A stretch of 32,568 nt of DNA from Flavobacterium sp. UBA6721 (GTDB taxonomy: Bacteria; Bacteroidota; Bacteroidia; Flavobacteriales; Flavobacteriaceae), in the NCBI GenBank assembly GCA_002454195.1, contig DKIJ01000014.1:1-32568 (forward strand), given 5' to 3'. Below, in pieces: positions 6,947 through 17,175 of this stretch (position 1 is its first letter; every line of letters starts with the position of its first letter). Both the position numbers and the translations under genes were made by a program. The notes below the pieces were generated by a model that was given only the letters and a program-made list of their open reading frames with translations, had not been told where the DNA came from and did no database searches.

Positions 6947-9553
6947 TTATTTTCGGGTTAACATTCTTTTAATTTCATTCAACTTCATCAAAGCCTCTAC
7001 TGGCGTAACCGAATTTATATCGATATTCAAAATTTCCTCTTTTATCTCTTCTAATAAAGGATCATCCAAATTAAAGAAACTCATTTGCATTTCCTCTTTC
7101 TCCGACTTAATACCCGTTAAAGCATCACCAGAATGATCTTTCTCTAACTTTTTCAAAATCTTTTGCGCTTTCAAAATCACAATTTGAGGCATTCCCGCCA
7201 TTTTAGCCACATGTATACCAAAACTGTGCGCACTTCCACCCTTTACTAATTTTCGAATAAAAAGCACATTGTCCTTTAACTCTTTTACCGAAACATTATA
7301 ATTTTGAATGCGAGTCAACAATTCACTCATTTCATTTAATTCATGGTAATGCGTTGCAAATAAAGTTTTAGGTTTTGACGGATGTTCATGTAAAAATTCA
7401 GCAATAGCCCAAGCGATAGATATACCATCATAAGTGCTGGTTCCACGACCTATTTCATCCAACAAAACCAAACTTCTATCTGAGATATTATTCAAAATTG
7501 AAGCCGTTTCATTCATCTCTACCATAAAAGTAGATTCGCCCATCGAAATGTTATCACTCGCACCAACACGGGTAAATATTTTATCCACCACACCCATTTT
7601 TACACTATCAGCAGGAACAAAACTTCCCATTTGAGCCAATAGTACAATCAAAGCGGTTTGACGCAATATTGCCGACTTACCCGACATGTTAGGCCCGGTA
7701 ATCATAATAATTTGCTGTGTTTCTCTATTCAGAAAAACATCATTTGCAATATAAGGAACACCTACTGGCAACTGTTTTTCAATTACTGGGTGTCGACCGT
7801 TTTTAATATCCAATTCGAATGTTTCATCTAATTCTGGACATACATATTTATTTTCAATAGCTAATTGCGTGAAAGAACACAAACAGTCTAACTGAGCCAC
7901 CAAATTTGCATTCAACTGAACTGGCTTGATATATGTAGCAATCCAAGCCACTAATTGCTCGAACAATTCGGATTCTATTTTATGAATTTTTTCCTCAGCA
8001 CCCAGAATTTTAGATTCATATTCTTTTAATTCTTCGGTAATATAACGCTCGGCATTAACCAGCGTTTGTTTTCTAATCCATTCGGCTGGCACTTTGTCTT
8101 TGTGTGTATTTCTAACTTCGATATAATAACCAAAAACATTATTAAAAGATATTTTTAAAGAAGAAATACCCGTGCGTTCCGACTCTCTAGCTTCAATACC
8201 TTCTAAAAATTCTTTACCAGAAGTCGAAATAGCCCGTAATTCGTCCAATTCATGATTCACTCCTTTAGCAATAGCATTCCCTTTTGCAATAGCAACTGGC
8301 GCATCTTGATTTAAAGTTGTTTTAATTTTCTCACGCAATAAATCACAACTATGCAAATTATCTCCAATTATTTTAACCGCTTCTTGTTTACTTTCCAAAG
8401 CCAATGTTTTAATTGGAATAATAGCATCTAACGACTCTTTCAAATAAATTACTTCACGAGGCGAAACTTTCCCTGTAGCTATTTTAGAAATCAAACGCTC
8501 TAAATCGGAAATTTGTTTGATTTGGTACTGCATTTTTTGCAATACTTCTTGACTATCCTTCAAATAAGAAACCACTTCATGTCGACTTCTTACCTTATTT
8601 ATATCTTTTAATGGTAAAGCTAACCAACGTTTTAACAAACGTCCACCCATTGGCGAAAGCGTTTTATCAATAACATCTAAAAGTGTTACCGCATTGGGAT
8701 TATAACTATGATACAATTCCAGATTGCGAATAGTAAATCGATCCATCCAAACATAAGCATCTTCGGCTATACGTTGAATAGAAGTAATATGTTGTACTTT
8801 GTTATGTTGTGTTTCTGATAAATAATATAAAATTGCTCCCGAAGCAATAATTCCTTCTTTTAAATCCTCAACTCCAAATCCTTTCAAGGAAATAGTTTGA
8901 AAATGCTTAGTTAAAGACTCAAAAGCATAATCTTCTTTATAAACCCAGTCTTCAAGGTAAAAACAATGGTAATCTTCTCCAAAATGGTTTTTAAAATCAT
9001 TCTTGTTATTCTTTTGAATCAACACCTCACTTGGACTAAAATTCTGCAAAAGCTTATCAATATACTCTGCATTACCCTGAGCAGTTAAAAACTCACCTGT
9101 AGAAACATCTAAAAATGAGATACCAATAGATTTATTAGCAAAGTAAACCGAGGCTAAGAAGTTATTCGTTTTAGATTGTAAAACCTCATCGTTCATAGAA
9201 ACTCCAGGAGTTACTAATTCTGTCACACCTCGCTTTACAATCGTTTTGGTCATTTTTGGATCTTCCAATTGATCACAAATCGCTACACGAAGACCTGCTT
9301 TTACTAATTTTGGCAAATACGTATTGATAGAGTGATGAGGAAATCCTGCTAAGGCAGTTTCATTATCGGAGCCTGCTCCACGTTTAGTCAAAGTTATTCC
9401 TAATATTTTTGCTGATCGAATAGCATCCTCTCCAAATGTTTCATAAAAATCACCAACCCTAAACAACAAACAAGCATCTGGATATTTTCTCTTAATCTCA
9501 TTATACTGCTTCATTAATGGGGTTTCCTTAACCGCTTTTTCTTTAGATGCCAA
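6947..9553 (-). CDS. mutS: DNA mismatch repair protein MutS
   Basis: MutS recognises base mismatches and small loops and starts repair with MutL. The N-terminal mismatch-binding domain shows [11 protein letters not shown] with the Phe36-x-Glu38 wedge. The C-terminal ATPase has the Walker A motif TGPNMSGKS (about residues 616-623), the STFMVEM signature, Walker [13 protein letters not shown] near 697 and ATHYHEL. QMSFFNL near the C-terminus looks like a beta-clamp binding motif. Length (868) is typical. The frame's conserved start MASKEK is encoded with TTG; the next in-frame ATG, 13 codons later, would remove part of a normally conserved N-terminus, so TTG at 9551-9553 is preferred. It is transcribed alone. 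Confidence 0.97.
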   Translation of the reverse strand: MASKEKAVKETPLMKQYNEIKRKYPDACLLFRVGDFYETFGEDAIRSAKILGITLTKRGAGSDNETALAGFPHHSINTYLPKLVKAGLRVAICDQLEDPKMTKTIVKRGVTELVTPGVSMNDEVLQSKTNNFLASVYFANKSIGISFLDVSTGEFLTAQGNAEYIDKLLQNFSPSEVLIQKNNKNDFKNHFGEDYHCFYLEDWVYKEDYAFESLTKHFQTISLKGFGVEDLKEGIIASGAILYYLSETQHNKVQHITSIQRIAEDAYVWMDRFTIRNLELYHSYNPNAVTLLDVIDKTLSPMGGRLLKRWLALPLKDINKVRSRHEVVSYLKDSQEVLQKMQYQIKQISDLERLISKIATGKVSPREVIYLKESLDAIIPIKTLALESKQEAVKIIGDNLHSCDLLREKIKTTLNQDAPVAIAKGNAIAKGVNHELDELRAISTSGKEFLEGIEARESERTGISSLKISFNNVFGYYIEVRNTHKDKVPAEWIRKQTLVNAERYITEELKEYESKILGAEEKIHKIESELFEQLVAWIATYIKPVQLNANLVAQLDCLCSFTQLAIENKYVCPELDETFELDIKNGRHPVIEKQLPVGVPYIANDVFLNRETQQIIMITGPNMSGKSAILRQTALIVLLAQMGSFVPADSVKMGVVDKIFTRVGASDNISMGESTFMVEMNETASILNNISDRSLVLLDEIGRGTSTYDGISIAWAIAEFLHEHPSKPKTLFATHYHELNEMSELLTRIQNYNVSVKELKDNVLFIRKLVKGGSAHSFGIHVAKMAGMPQIVILKAQKILKKLEKDHSGDALTGIKSEKEEMQMSFFNLDDPLLEEIKEEILNIDINSVTPVEALMKLNEIKRMLTRK

Positions 9554-9682
9554 TGTATTTTGTATTTAAATTTATTAGAAAAATAAGAAAGCGAATTTAA
9601 AAATTTTATATCGAATAACTATCCATCTAAAAATTAAAAGCATTTTTAAGTAAATTTTAAGCCATTGGCATGATTTTTTCTT

Positions 9683-9690
9683 TAGATTTG
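9683..9690 (+). promoter_or_regulatory. -7 promoter element TAGATTTG for the DUF1573 gene
   Basis: TAGATTTG matches TAnnTTTG and lies 26 bases before the ATG at 9717. A TTG exists upstream but closer than the usual 19 bases. Confidence 0.5.
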
Positions 9691-9716
9691 TTGTACAAAA
9701 CCTAAAAATTAAAAAA

Positions 9717-10157
9717 ATGAAAAAAATACTTTTACTTGCGGCACTTGTTGTATTTGGAATTACTTCATCTAAAGCTCAAGAAACTTCAAAGAAAATCAAG
9801 ACATCTGCTGCTAAAACAGCAAAAGTAAATGGAGCAGGAATGGTTTTTGAGTCTGAAACTATTGACTACGGAACTATTGCTCACAACGCTGATGGAAGAC
9901 GTGAATTTGTTTTTAGAAACAATGGTAACAAACCATTAATCATCACAAATGCTGTTGGATCTTGCGGATGTACTGTTCCAACTTTCCCTAAAGAGCCTAT
10001 TGCTCCGGGTGCTAAAGCGGTTATTAATGTAAAATATGCTACTGACAGAGTTGGTGCTTTTACAAAAACCGTAACTGTAACTTCAAATGCTGAAGGACAA
10101 ACAACAAAAGTTTTAACTATCAAAGGAACTGTTCTTGACGATGACAAAAAAAGCTAA
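9717..10157 (+). CDS. DUF1573 exported protein
   Basis: The 146-residue protein has a Sec signal peptide (MKKILLLAALVVFGITSSKA, cut before QE). One DUF1573 Ig-like domain covers about residues 45-140. The family core is visible as DYGTIAHNADGRREFVFRNN, then GSCGCTVPTFPKEPIAPG, whose Cys-Gly-Cys-Thr is the family hallmark, then a GAFTKTVTVTSN strand. Such proteins are abundant envelope proteins in Bacteroidota; the fold resembles ASPM/SPD-2/Hydin and chaperone-like Ig domains. Their molecular role is not established. It has its own promoter and terminator. The location is periplasm or outer surface by inference. Confidence 0.88.
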   Translation: MKKILLLAALVVFGITSSKAQETSKKIKTSAAKTAKVNGAGMVFESETIDYGTIAHNADGRREFVFRNNGNKPLIITNAVGSCGCTVPTFPKEPIAPGAKAVINVKYATDRVGAFTKTVTVTSNAEGQTTKVLTIKGTVLDDDKKS

Positions 10158-10188
10158 TCGTTAAAAACAATCAAAAAACAATCAAAAG

Positions 10189-10220
10189 AGCTTCCTTTCC
10201 TAAAATTGGAAGCTTTTTTA
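10189..10220 (+). terminator. Terminator after the DUF1573 gene
   Basis: AGCTTCC (10,189-10,195) and GGAAGCT (10,208-10,214) form a 7-base stem with a 12-base loop, then a run of T. It separates the DUF1573 gene from the methyltransferase gene. Confidence 0.7.
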
Positions 10221-10245
10221 TTTAAACAAACCCCATTACAAAACA

Positions 10246-10782
10246 ATGAGAAAACTAGAAAACAGCGAACTGGAACGAAAATCAATCGACGATTTCAAAA
10301 AATCAGAAAAGACACCTCTTATTTTAGTTCTGGACGACGTAAGAAGTTTACACAATATTGGTTCGGTTTTCAGAACTGCAGATGCATTTTTGATAGAAAA
10401 AATATATTTGTGTGGTATCACCGCAACACCACCAAATAAAGAAATTCACAAAACAGCCTTAGGAGCCACCGAAACAGTAACATGGGAACATAACGAAAGC
10501 GTCTTAGCCACCATACAATCTTTAAAACAAGAAGGTGTAATTACGTTAGCTATCGAACAAGTTGAAAGCGCTATTTTTCTTCAAGATTTTGAAATAGAAA
10601 AAAATCAAAAATACGCTTTGGTATTTGGCAACGAAGTTCATGGAGTAGCACAAGAAGCAGTTGCCTTATGTGATGGCTGTATCGAAATCCCGCAATTAGG
10701 AACCAAACATTCTTTGAACATTTCTGTAAGTGCCGGAATCGTTGTTTGGGATTTATTTAAAAAAATAAATTGGCCTAAATAA
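10246..10782 (+). CDS. SpoU/TrmH-family RNA 2'-O-methyltransferase
   Basis: This is an AdoMet-dependent ribose methyltransferase of the SPOUT (knotted) class, acting on tRNA or rRNA. All three family motifs are present: motif 1 VRSLHNIGSVFRTAD with the catalytic-type Asn and Arg near residues 37-43, motif 2 ALVFGNEVHGV near 125, and motif 3 IPQLGTKHSLNISVSAG near 147. At 178 residues it consists of the catalytic domain plus a short N-terminal helix, without the extra RNA-binding domain of RlmB, so a tRNA substrate (TrmH or TrmL type) is more likely. The exact target nucleotide cannot be read from the sequence. Confidence 0.92.
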   Translation: MRKLENSELERKSIDDFKKSEKTPLILVLDDVRSLHNIGSVFRTADAFLIEKIYLCGITATPPNKEIHKTALGATETVTWEHNESVLATIQSLKQEGVITLAIEQVESAIFLQDFEIEKNQKYALVFGNEVHGVAQEAVALCDGCIEIPQLGTKHSLNISVSAGIVVWDLFKKINWPK

Positions 10783-10814
10783 CGCTATATTAAAAAAAAT
10801 AATATTTTTACAAT

Positions 10815-13800
10815 ATGATAAACAAAACTTTACATATTGTAATTGTATTATTTTTTTTTTACAATCATAATTATTCCGCTACTATCTCAACTGTAATTGA
10901 CCCTCCAAAAATAACTGCTACAGGAAATCAGGTATATTGTACAGGCTCATCTATTCCTATTGCAGAAACAGTAAATATAAGTTTTGACCCTGCTAAACCA
11001 AATACAGACAGAATTGAAATACAAATTTCATCAGGCTATGTTGCTGGACAAGATTTATTATCTTATACAGGAACTAATCCTGCCATCACCAGCCAATGGA
11101 TTTCCTCAGAAGGAAAATTAAAATTATATACGGTTTCAGGAAACAAAATTCCTTATGCAGATTTTGAAACTGCAATTAAACAAGTTAAATTCAGTAATTC
11201 CTCTCCTAACCCTTCTGGAACAAGAAGTTTTTCTATAAGTATAGGAATTGGGAATCTCAGTTATCTACCCCGAAACGGTCACTACTACGAATACGTCCAG
11301 TCATTAGGCATCAATTGGACTACAGCCAGAGACGCAGCTGCCTCAAAAAGATATTATGGCCTACAGGGTTACTTAGCCACTTTAACCGCCGAAGATGAAG
11401 CTCAACTAGCCGGAGCACAGGCACCCGGTACAGGATGGATTGGCGGAAGCGATGCCCAAACAGAAGGAACATGGAAATGGGTTACAGGACCAGAGGCAGG
11501 AACAATTTTTTGGAGAGGAGAAGGCAATGGAACAACAACAGCGCCTTTTAATTACGCCAATTGGAATGCTCCAAACGAACCCAATGACTCTGGGGATAAT
11601 GAAGATTATGCACACATAACCGCTCCAGCGGTAGGGAATCTGGGAACATGGAATGACTTACCTTTAGAAGGTAATCCTATAACTACAGCCAATGGCAATT
11701 ACTTCCCTCGAGGCTACATTGTAGAATACGGAGGAATGCCCGGTGACCCTATTGTAGATCTTTCAGCTAGTACAACGCTAAGCATGTCAAAAATTACAAG
11801 TACGACACCAGCTACAAGATGTGGAAATGGAACGGTAATACTACAAGCAACTGCCGAAAATGGAACAGTGTACTGGTACGATTCACAAACTGCAACAACA
11901 CCAATTGCAAACGGAAACAGTTTCACTACACCAACTTTATCCTCAACCACTAGCTTTTATGTAGATGCCGGGTGCATTAACGAAAGAAAAACTGTAATAG
12001 CAACAGTTAATACATTACCAATTGTTAATAACATTAGTATTTTACAATGTGATACCGATGCAACACCTGACGGAAAAACACTTTTTAATTTAACCGTGAA
12101 AAACGATGCTATTTCTAGCAATTACAACAACGAAATTTTCACCTATTACACTACTTTAAATGGTGCAAATAATGCATTAGCTTCTGATTTAATTGCAAAT
12201 GAACTGGCTTTTGAAAATACAACACCAACTTCTATGGATATTTGGGCAAGGGTAACCAATAAACTTACAGGATGTTTTAGTGTTGCCAAAATCAGCTTAA
12301 TAGTTTCTGCGACCAACATCCCTGCAAATTTTAAAATTATAGTCCCTCCTGTTTGTGATGATTTATTAGATAGTAATGGTAATAATAACACGAACAATAA
12401 CGACAGAGACGGTATTAGTTCCTTTGATCTTTCGGCAACAAAAGTAACTATTCAAGGACTATTACCAACCACTGAAATTTACAACATCAACTATTACAGA
12501 AATGAAGCAGATGCTTTAGCCGAAATTAATAACATTACAGACATTTCCAACTACCGAAACATTGGCTATCCAAATACCCAAGATATTTGGGTGCGGGTAG
12601 ATAGTCAAATCGAAAATGCCTGTTTTGGACTTGGCCCATACATCAATTTAAAAGTTGAGGCCTTACCTATTGCCAATCCAGTAATAATTAGTCGCCAATG
12701 TGATGACAATGATGATGGTATTTTAACATTTAATACATCAACTTTAGAATCTGATTTATTACAAGGACAAACCAATGTAACCGTAACCTATTTCGATTCG
12801 AACAACAATCCTCTAAAAGATGCTAACGGAGTACTTATTTCAAGTCCTTTTCCGTCAAATTTCACAACAACATCACAAATAATAAAAGCAGTAGTAACCA
12901 ATAACACTCCGACACAATGTTATGACGAAACTACTATTGAATTTATTGTAGACAAAACGCCGCAAGCTTTCTCTATAAATCCAGCATTAACAACTAGCTG
13001 TGATGACGAAATCAATCCGTTAGAACAAGACGGAAAATATGCATTTGACACCACTGGTTTTGACACCACAATTTTAGGTGGACAAACAGGAATGACTCTA
13101 AAATTTTATGATGAAAATGGTGCTTTGCTACCTAGTCCGCTACCTAATCCATTTGTAACTGGAACACAAAAGATTACTGCAACAGTTGAAAACCCGAACA
13201 ATCCAAACTGTACTGCTTCGACAATAATTGAATTTAATGTACAACCTCTTCCTAAAATTGATATTAACCTTGACGGGAGTGCTAATGAATTAGTTTGTTC
13301 TAACCTATCTACTTTTTATGTGACTTTGGATGCCGGTATTACCGATAACACTCCAACTTCGGATTATAATTATATTTGGAAAAAAGATGGAACCGATTTA
13401 GGCATCAACGCGCCAACATTAGACGTAAATAAAATTGGAAATTACACTGTCGATGTTATCAATAATGTAGGCTGTAGCAGAACAAGAACAATTAACGTAA
13501 ATGCTTCTAACATTGCTACTATTACATCAATAGACATCGTTGAATTGTCTGATGAAAATTCTATAACGGTAAATGTAACCGGACCTGGAGATTATGAATT
13601 CAGTTTAGATGAGCCAACCAATTTTTGGCAGGATTCTAATCAATTTAATAATGTCCCAGCGGGAATTCACGAAGTTTATATTAATGACAAAAACGGCTGT
13701 GGTGTTGTTTCTAAAAATGTAATTGTGGTTGGAATTCCAAAATATTTCACACCAAACAATGACTCTTATAATGACTATTGGGGAATCAAAGGAATGATAA

Positions 13801-13988
13801 AATACCCTAACGCCTATGTACAAATCTTTGATCGTTACGGAAAACTTATTAAATACTTAAACAATGCTAATCCCAATTGGGACGGGACTTTTAACGGAGC
13901 CCTATTACCAGCAAATGATTATTGGTATGTGATAAAATTAGAAGAAGGAAGACCAGAAATCCGAGGACATTTTACCTTAAAAAGATAG
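10815..13988 (+). CDS. Large secreted C-type-lectin/Ig-like protein with gliding (T9SS type B) sorting domain
   Basis: The 1057-residue product begins with a signal peptide (about residues 1-21, rich in Phe). At about 155-310 lies a C-type lectin-like domain with WTTARDAA, GYLATLT, GWIGGSD, NWNAPNEPND and a WND-like end; the EPN-type triplet is one usually linked to Ca/sugar binding. Repeated Ig-like or adhesion modules follow, starting with CGNGTVILQATAENGTVYWY, with many Asn, Thr and Asp residues. The last 85 residues (YFTPNNDSYNDYWGIKG, IFDRYGKLI, WDGTFNG, NDYWYVI, HFTLKR) form the gliding-motility-associated C-terminal domain that directs export by the type IX system. It is probably a cell-surface adhesin or glycan-binding protein. 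A run of ten T sits in the signal-peptide codons. The stop is one base from the convergent folK-dNK stop. Confidence 0.88.
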   Translation: MINKTLHIVIVLFFFYNHNYSATISTVIDPPKITATGNQVYCTGSSIPIAETVNISFDPAKPNTDRIEIQISSGYVAGQDLLSYTGTNPAITSQWISSEGKLKLYTVSGNKIPYADFETAIKQVKFSNSSPNPSGTRSFSISIGIGNLSYLPRNGHYYEYVQSLGINWTTARDAAASKRYYGLQGYLATLTAEDEAQLAGAQAPGTGWIGGSDAQTEGTWKWVTGPEAGTIFWRGEGNGTTTAPFNYANWNAPNEPNDSGDNEDYAHITAPAVGNLGTWNDLPLEGNPITTANGNYFPRGYIVEYGGMPGDPIVDLSASTTLSMSKITSTTPATRCGNGTVILQATAENGTVYWYDSQTATTPIANGNSFTTPTLSSTTSFYVDAGCINERKTVIATVNTLPIVNNISILQCDTDATPDGKTLFNLTVKNDAISSNYNNEIFTYYTTLNGANNALASDLIANELAFENTTPTSMDIWARVTNKLTGCFSVAKISLIVSATNIPANFKIIVPPVCDDLLDSNGNNNTNNNDRDGISSFDLSATKVTIQGLLPTTEIYNINYYRNEADALAEINNITDISNYRNIGYPNTQDIWVRVDSQIENACFGLGPYINLKVEALPIANPVIISRQCDDNDDGILTFNTSTLESDLLQGQTNVTVTYFDSNNNPLKDANGVLISSPFPSNFTTTSQIIKAVVTNNTPTQCYDETTIEFIVDKTPQAFSINPALTTSCDDEINPLEQDGKYAFDTTGFDTTILGGQTGMTLKFYDENGALLPSPLPNPFVTGTQKITATVENPNNPNCTASTIIEFNVQPLPKIDINLDGSANELVCSNLSTFYVTLDAGITDNTPTSDYNYIWKKDGTDLGINAPTLDVNKIGNYTVDVINNVGCSRTRTINVNASNIATITSIDIVELSDENSITVNVTGPGDYEFSLDEPTNFWQDSNQFNNVPAGIHEVYINDKNGCGVVSKNVIVVGIPKYFTPNNDSYNDYWGIKGMIKYPNAYVQIFDRYGKLIKYLNNANPNWDGTFNGALLPANDYWYVIKLEEGRPEIRGHFTLKR

Positions 13989-13989
13989 A

Positions 13990-15126
13990 CTACAAATGAA
14001 CACGCTTTTGAATTTCCTCTAAAATAAAAAGATAATCCGATTGATGGTTCACAAAATCCCGATTGGTTACATCGATAATTACAACATTCAAATCTTTTTG
14101 CAAGTCTAAATAAGCTATGTAAGCGTTATTGATTTGTTCTAAATAGTCAGCAGAAATTTCTTGTTCGTAATCTCTGCCACGTTTTTTTATGTTTTCCAAT
14201 AAGCGTTCAGGATGCTGAAGTAGAAATACATACAAGTCTGGTTTTGGAATTTCTTTATAAATAATTTCAAATAGATTTTTGTACAACAGATACTCCTCTT
14301 CCTCCAAAGTAACTTTAGCAAAAATCAATGACTTAAAAACATGATAATCTGCAACTAAAAAATCCTTTTGCAAATTCAATGTTCTCAACTCATCAGCAAT
14401 TTGCTGATAACGATCAACTAAAAAAGAAAGTTCTAAAGGCAAAGCGTAGCGCTCCTGATTTTTATAAAACTTTTCCAAAAATGAATTCTCTGCAAAACGC
14501 TCCAACAAAGTTTTAGCCCCAAAATCTTCAGCAATTTTTGTTGCCAAAGTTGTTTTTCCAGCTCCGATGTTGCCTTCAAACGCAATGTATCGCAAGTTAC
14601 CAAAATCTATTTTTTGCAACGGATTTTCAACTGTTTCCACCGCCACACATTCGCCATCATCAGGACAATCTAAAACTAATTGCGCAATGTTTTTTCCTAA
14701 AACAGGATGAGTCCAATTAATTCCTAAATCTTGAAAAGGAAGCAACACAAACTTTCGGTTTTGCATTAATGGATGAGGAACACTAAGATTTTCAGTATCT
14801 ATAATCTGTTCGTCAAAAGCGATCATATCTATATCAATAACACGTGATTGATATCCATCTGTAGTATTTCGAATTCGACCTAATTTTTGTTCAATGGCTA
14901 AGGCTTTCAAAAGGACTTCAGAAGCCGAAAGATGAGAGTGCAAAACCAAAGCACAATTGTAAAAAGAATCACTATCAAAACCCCAGGCAGCAGTTTCATA
15001 AACCTTAGAAACTTGTATTACCGTTCCTATTTCTTGATGAATTAACGCAATACATTTTTTTATAGTTTCAAGACGGTTGCCTTGATTACTACCAATAGAT
15101 AAAATAACTTGATGTTGTGCTCTCAT
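13990..15126 (-). CDS. folK: Fusion of HPPK (FolK) and deoxynucleoside kinase
   Basis: Residues 1 to about 160 are 6-hydroxymethyl-7,8-dihydropterin pyrophosphokinase, the folate-pathway step before dihydropteroate synthase. Its marks are LSIGSNQGNR, VYETAAWG and the metal-binding signature SRVIDIDMIAF with Asp98 and Asp100. Residues about 180-378 are a deoxynucleoside kinase of the dCK/dGK type with P-loop FEGNIGAGKTT (185-193), the ERF motif, a DYHVFKS region in place of the usual D-R-S motif, and KKRGRDYEQ as the lid. This kinase salvages deoxynucleosides to dNMPs. The fusion is a known arrangement in Bacteroidota. The frame extends to a GTG at 15,135, but the ATG at 15,126 (MRAQHQVILSIGSN) is the likely start. 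It is divergent from sppA. Confidence 0.93.
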   Translation of the reverse strand: MRAQHQVILSIGSNQGNRLETIKKCIALIHQEIGTVIQVSKVYETAAWGFDSDSFYNCALVLHSHLSASEVLLKALAIEQKLGRIRNTTDGYQSRVIDIDMIAFDEQIIDTENLSVPHPLMQNRKFVLLPFQDLGINWTHPVLGKNIAQLVLDCPDDGECVAVETVENPLQKIDFGNLRYIAFEGNIGAGKTTLATKIAEDFGAKTLLERFAENSFLEKFYKNQERYALPLELSFLVDRYQQIADELRTLNLQKDFLVADYHVFKSLIFAKVTLEEEEYLLYKNLFEIIYKEIPKPDLYVFLLQHPERLLENIKKRGRDYEQEISADYLEQINNAYIAYLDLQKDLNVVIIDVTNRDFVNHQSDYLFILEEIQKRVHL

Positions 15127-15165
15127 ATTAAGCACAAATTAACTAAAGAATTTTAGAAATAGCAA

Positions 15166-15173
15166 TATATTTG
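15166..15173 (+). promoter_or_regulatory. -7 promoter element TATATTTG for sppA
   Basis: TATATTTG matches TAnnTTTG, 62 bases before the sppA start, in the 108-base divergent gap between the folK fusion and sppA. No good -33 TTG is seen. Confidence 0.45.
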
Positions 15174-15234
15174 CAGTAAGTGCCTTAGTAAATCATCATA
15201 AAAAAGTCGCTCCTCTACAATTAAAAATACTATT

Positions 15235-16995
15235 ATGAAGTTTTTAAGCAATGTAATCGCTACCGTTGTTGGTCTATTTGTTTTTTTAATGTTATCCTTT
15301 TTCGGAATCATTTTTATTGCTGCTATTTTTGGAAGTGATAATGAATCTCCAACACTAAAAAGCAATTCTGTATTAGAATTAAATCTGGAAAATATTAAAT
15401 TCGATTATGCCGGAAAATACAAAGATCCTTGGATGAGTTTTTTCTCAGAAGAGGAAAGCATAGGACTTTCGGATGTTATCAATGCCATTGATATGGCTTC
15501 AATGGATGACAATATTGAAGGAATTTCTATTTTAAACAATACCTCAGAATTAGGTATGGCACAAAGCAAGGATCTAAGAAATGCTTTGGAAAACTTTAAA
15601 AAATCAGGCAAGTTTGTTATGGCCTACGCCAATACATTTTCGCAAAAAGAGTACTATTTGAACTCGGTTGCCTCTAAAATTTATCTCAATCCAGTAGGTG
15701 AATTGGATTTTAAAGGACTTTCTTCTGAAATCATGTTCTATAAAGATTTACAAGAAAAAACAGGGGTAAAAATGGAAGTATTACGACACGGAAAATATAA
15801 AAGTGCCGTAGAACCCTTCCTTGAAAACAAGATGAGTGAGGCTAATAGAGAGCAAACAACAGCCTTATTACAATCTATTTGGAATTCTGTAGCCGCTGAC
15901 ATTGCTAAAAGTAGAAACATCACGGTTGCGAAACTGAACGAAATTGCTAATGGGCTTTTGGCTAGAACACCTGAAATGGCCAAAAAACAAAAACTGATTG
16001 ATTATATTGCCTATGAAGACGTTTACCACAACGATATTAAAAAGGCATTAAAATTAAGTCCAAACAAAGAATATAACAAAATATCCATTAGCGACTACAC
16101 TAATCAAATGATTTCCAGTGCTATACTAACCGAAAGTGAAGATAAAATTGCGATTATCTATGCACAAGGGGAAATTTTAAGTGGCGAAGGAGACGTAAAC
16201 ACCATTGGAGAAGGTTCTATGCGTCGTTCACTTCAAGAAGCTCGTAATGACAAAAATGTAAAGGCAATTGTGTTGCGAATTGATAGTCCGGGTGGAAACG
16301 CATTAACATCTGATTTGATTTGGAGAGAAATTGAATTAACTAAAAAAGAAAAACCTGTAGTAGTTTCTATGGGTAATTATGCGGCTTCTGGTGGCTATTA
16401 CATTGCATGTAATGCCAATACTATTTTCGCGCAAGAAAACACTATCACTGGCTCAATTGGCGTATTTGGCATTTTACCTAATTTCAGTCAGTTGACAAAA
16501 AAAGTCGGAATTAATATTGAACAAGTAAAAACACATAGTAATGCCAATGATTACAGCCCTTTTGTACCTATGGAAGACAACTTTAAAGCGGTTACACTGG
16601 AAGGAATTGAGCATGTATACAAAACTTTTGTAAGCCATGTAGCCCAAGGTCGAAAAATGAATTTTGCAGCTGTAGATTCTATTGCGCAAGGAAGAGTTTG
16701 GTCGGGTTCTGAAGCTTTAAAAATTGGGCTTGTTGATAAAATTGGCGGCCTGAATGCAGCTATTGTCGAAGCCGCACGTTTGGGAAAAACTCAAAATTAC
16801 AGTACTCAAAATTACCCAGAATATGAAAAAAGTATCGATGATGTGTTATCAAAATTCCCATTTGGAAGCTCAAAAGCTTCTATCATAAAAGAGGAAATTG
16901 GGAACGAAAATTACCAACTTTTACAGCAAATCAAAAAAGTACAATCTCGAAGAGGAATTCAAGCCTTATTACCTTTTGAGATCGCTATATATTAA
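15235..16995 (+). CDS. sppA: Signal peptide peptidase SppA, long (67K) type
   Basis: SppA cleaves leftover signal peptides in the membrane with a Ser-Lys dyad. The N-terminus has one transmembrane segment (about residues 6-30). Two tandem crotonase-like domains follow. The general-base lysine is Lys189 in HGKYKSAVEPF of the first domain, and the nucleophile is Ser385 in NYAASGGYYIA of the second. Their separation (196) is close to that in the E. coli enzyme. DSPGGNALTSDL and TGSIGVFG are further family motifs. Length (586) fits the long form. The gene is monocistronic, with a hairpin terminator 26 bases downstream. Confidence 0.95.
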   Translation: MKFLSNVIATVVGLFVFLMLSFFGIIFIAAIFGSDNESPTLKSNSVLELNLENIKFDYAGKYKDPWMSFFSEEESIGLSDVINAIDMASMDDNIEGISILNNTSELGMAQSKDLRNALENFKKSGKFVMAYANTFSQKEYYLNSVASKIYLNPVGELDFKGLSSEIMFYKDLQEKTGVKMEVLRHGKYKSAVEPFLENKMSEANREQTTALLQSIWNSVAADIAKSRNITVAKLNEIANGLLARTPEMAKKQKLIDYIAYEDVYHNDIKKALKLSPNKEYNKISISDYTNQMISSAILTESEDKIAIIYAQGEILSGEGDVNTIGEGSMRRSLQEARNDKNVKAIVLRIDSPGGNALTSDLIWREIELTKKEKPVVVSMGNYAASGGYYIACNANTIFAQENTITGSIGVFGILPNFSQLTKKVGINIEQVKTHSNANDYSPFVPMEDNFKAVTLEGIEHVYKTFVSHVAQGRKMNFAAVDSIAQGRVWSGSEALKIGLVDKIGGLNAAIVEAARLGKTQNYSTQNYPEYEKSIDDVLSKFPFGSSKASIIKEEIGNENYQLLQQIKKVQSRRGIQALLPFEIAIY

Positions 16996-17020
16996 ACCAT
17001 TTGCTTAAAATATTCACTTC

Positions 17021-17061
17021 AAAACTCCGTTTTAAGGTTACTACTTAAATGGAGTTTTTTT
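17021..17061 (+). terminator. Terminator after sppA
   Basis: AAAACTCC (17,021-17,028) pairs with GGAGTTTT (17,051-17,058) and runs into a T tract. The loop holds a weaker TTAAG/CTTAA pair. Confidence 0.65.
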
Positions 17062-17175
17062 ACTTTTAAAAGTATCTTGAAATGCTGTAACTTATCCCAA
17101 GAATATTATAATTTTCTTTCAATCAATTAATTTATTTTTATATCAATAATACTTAATCTTATAAATCCCAAAGCC

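Noticed and set aside
10206..10439. 77-codon frame overlapping the start of the SpoU/TrmH gene
   Set aside because: It is an out-of-frame shadow of the methyltransferase gene, which has all family motifs.
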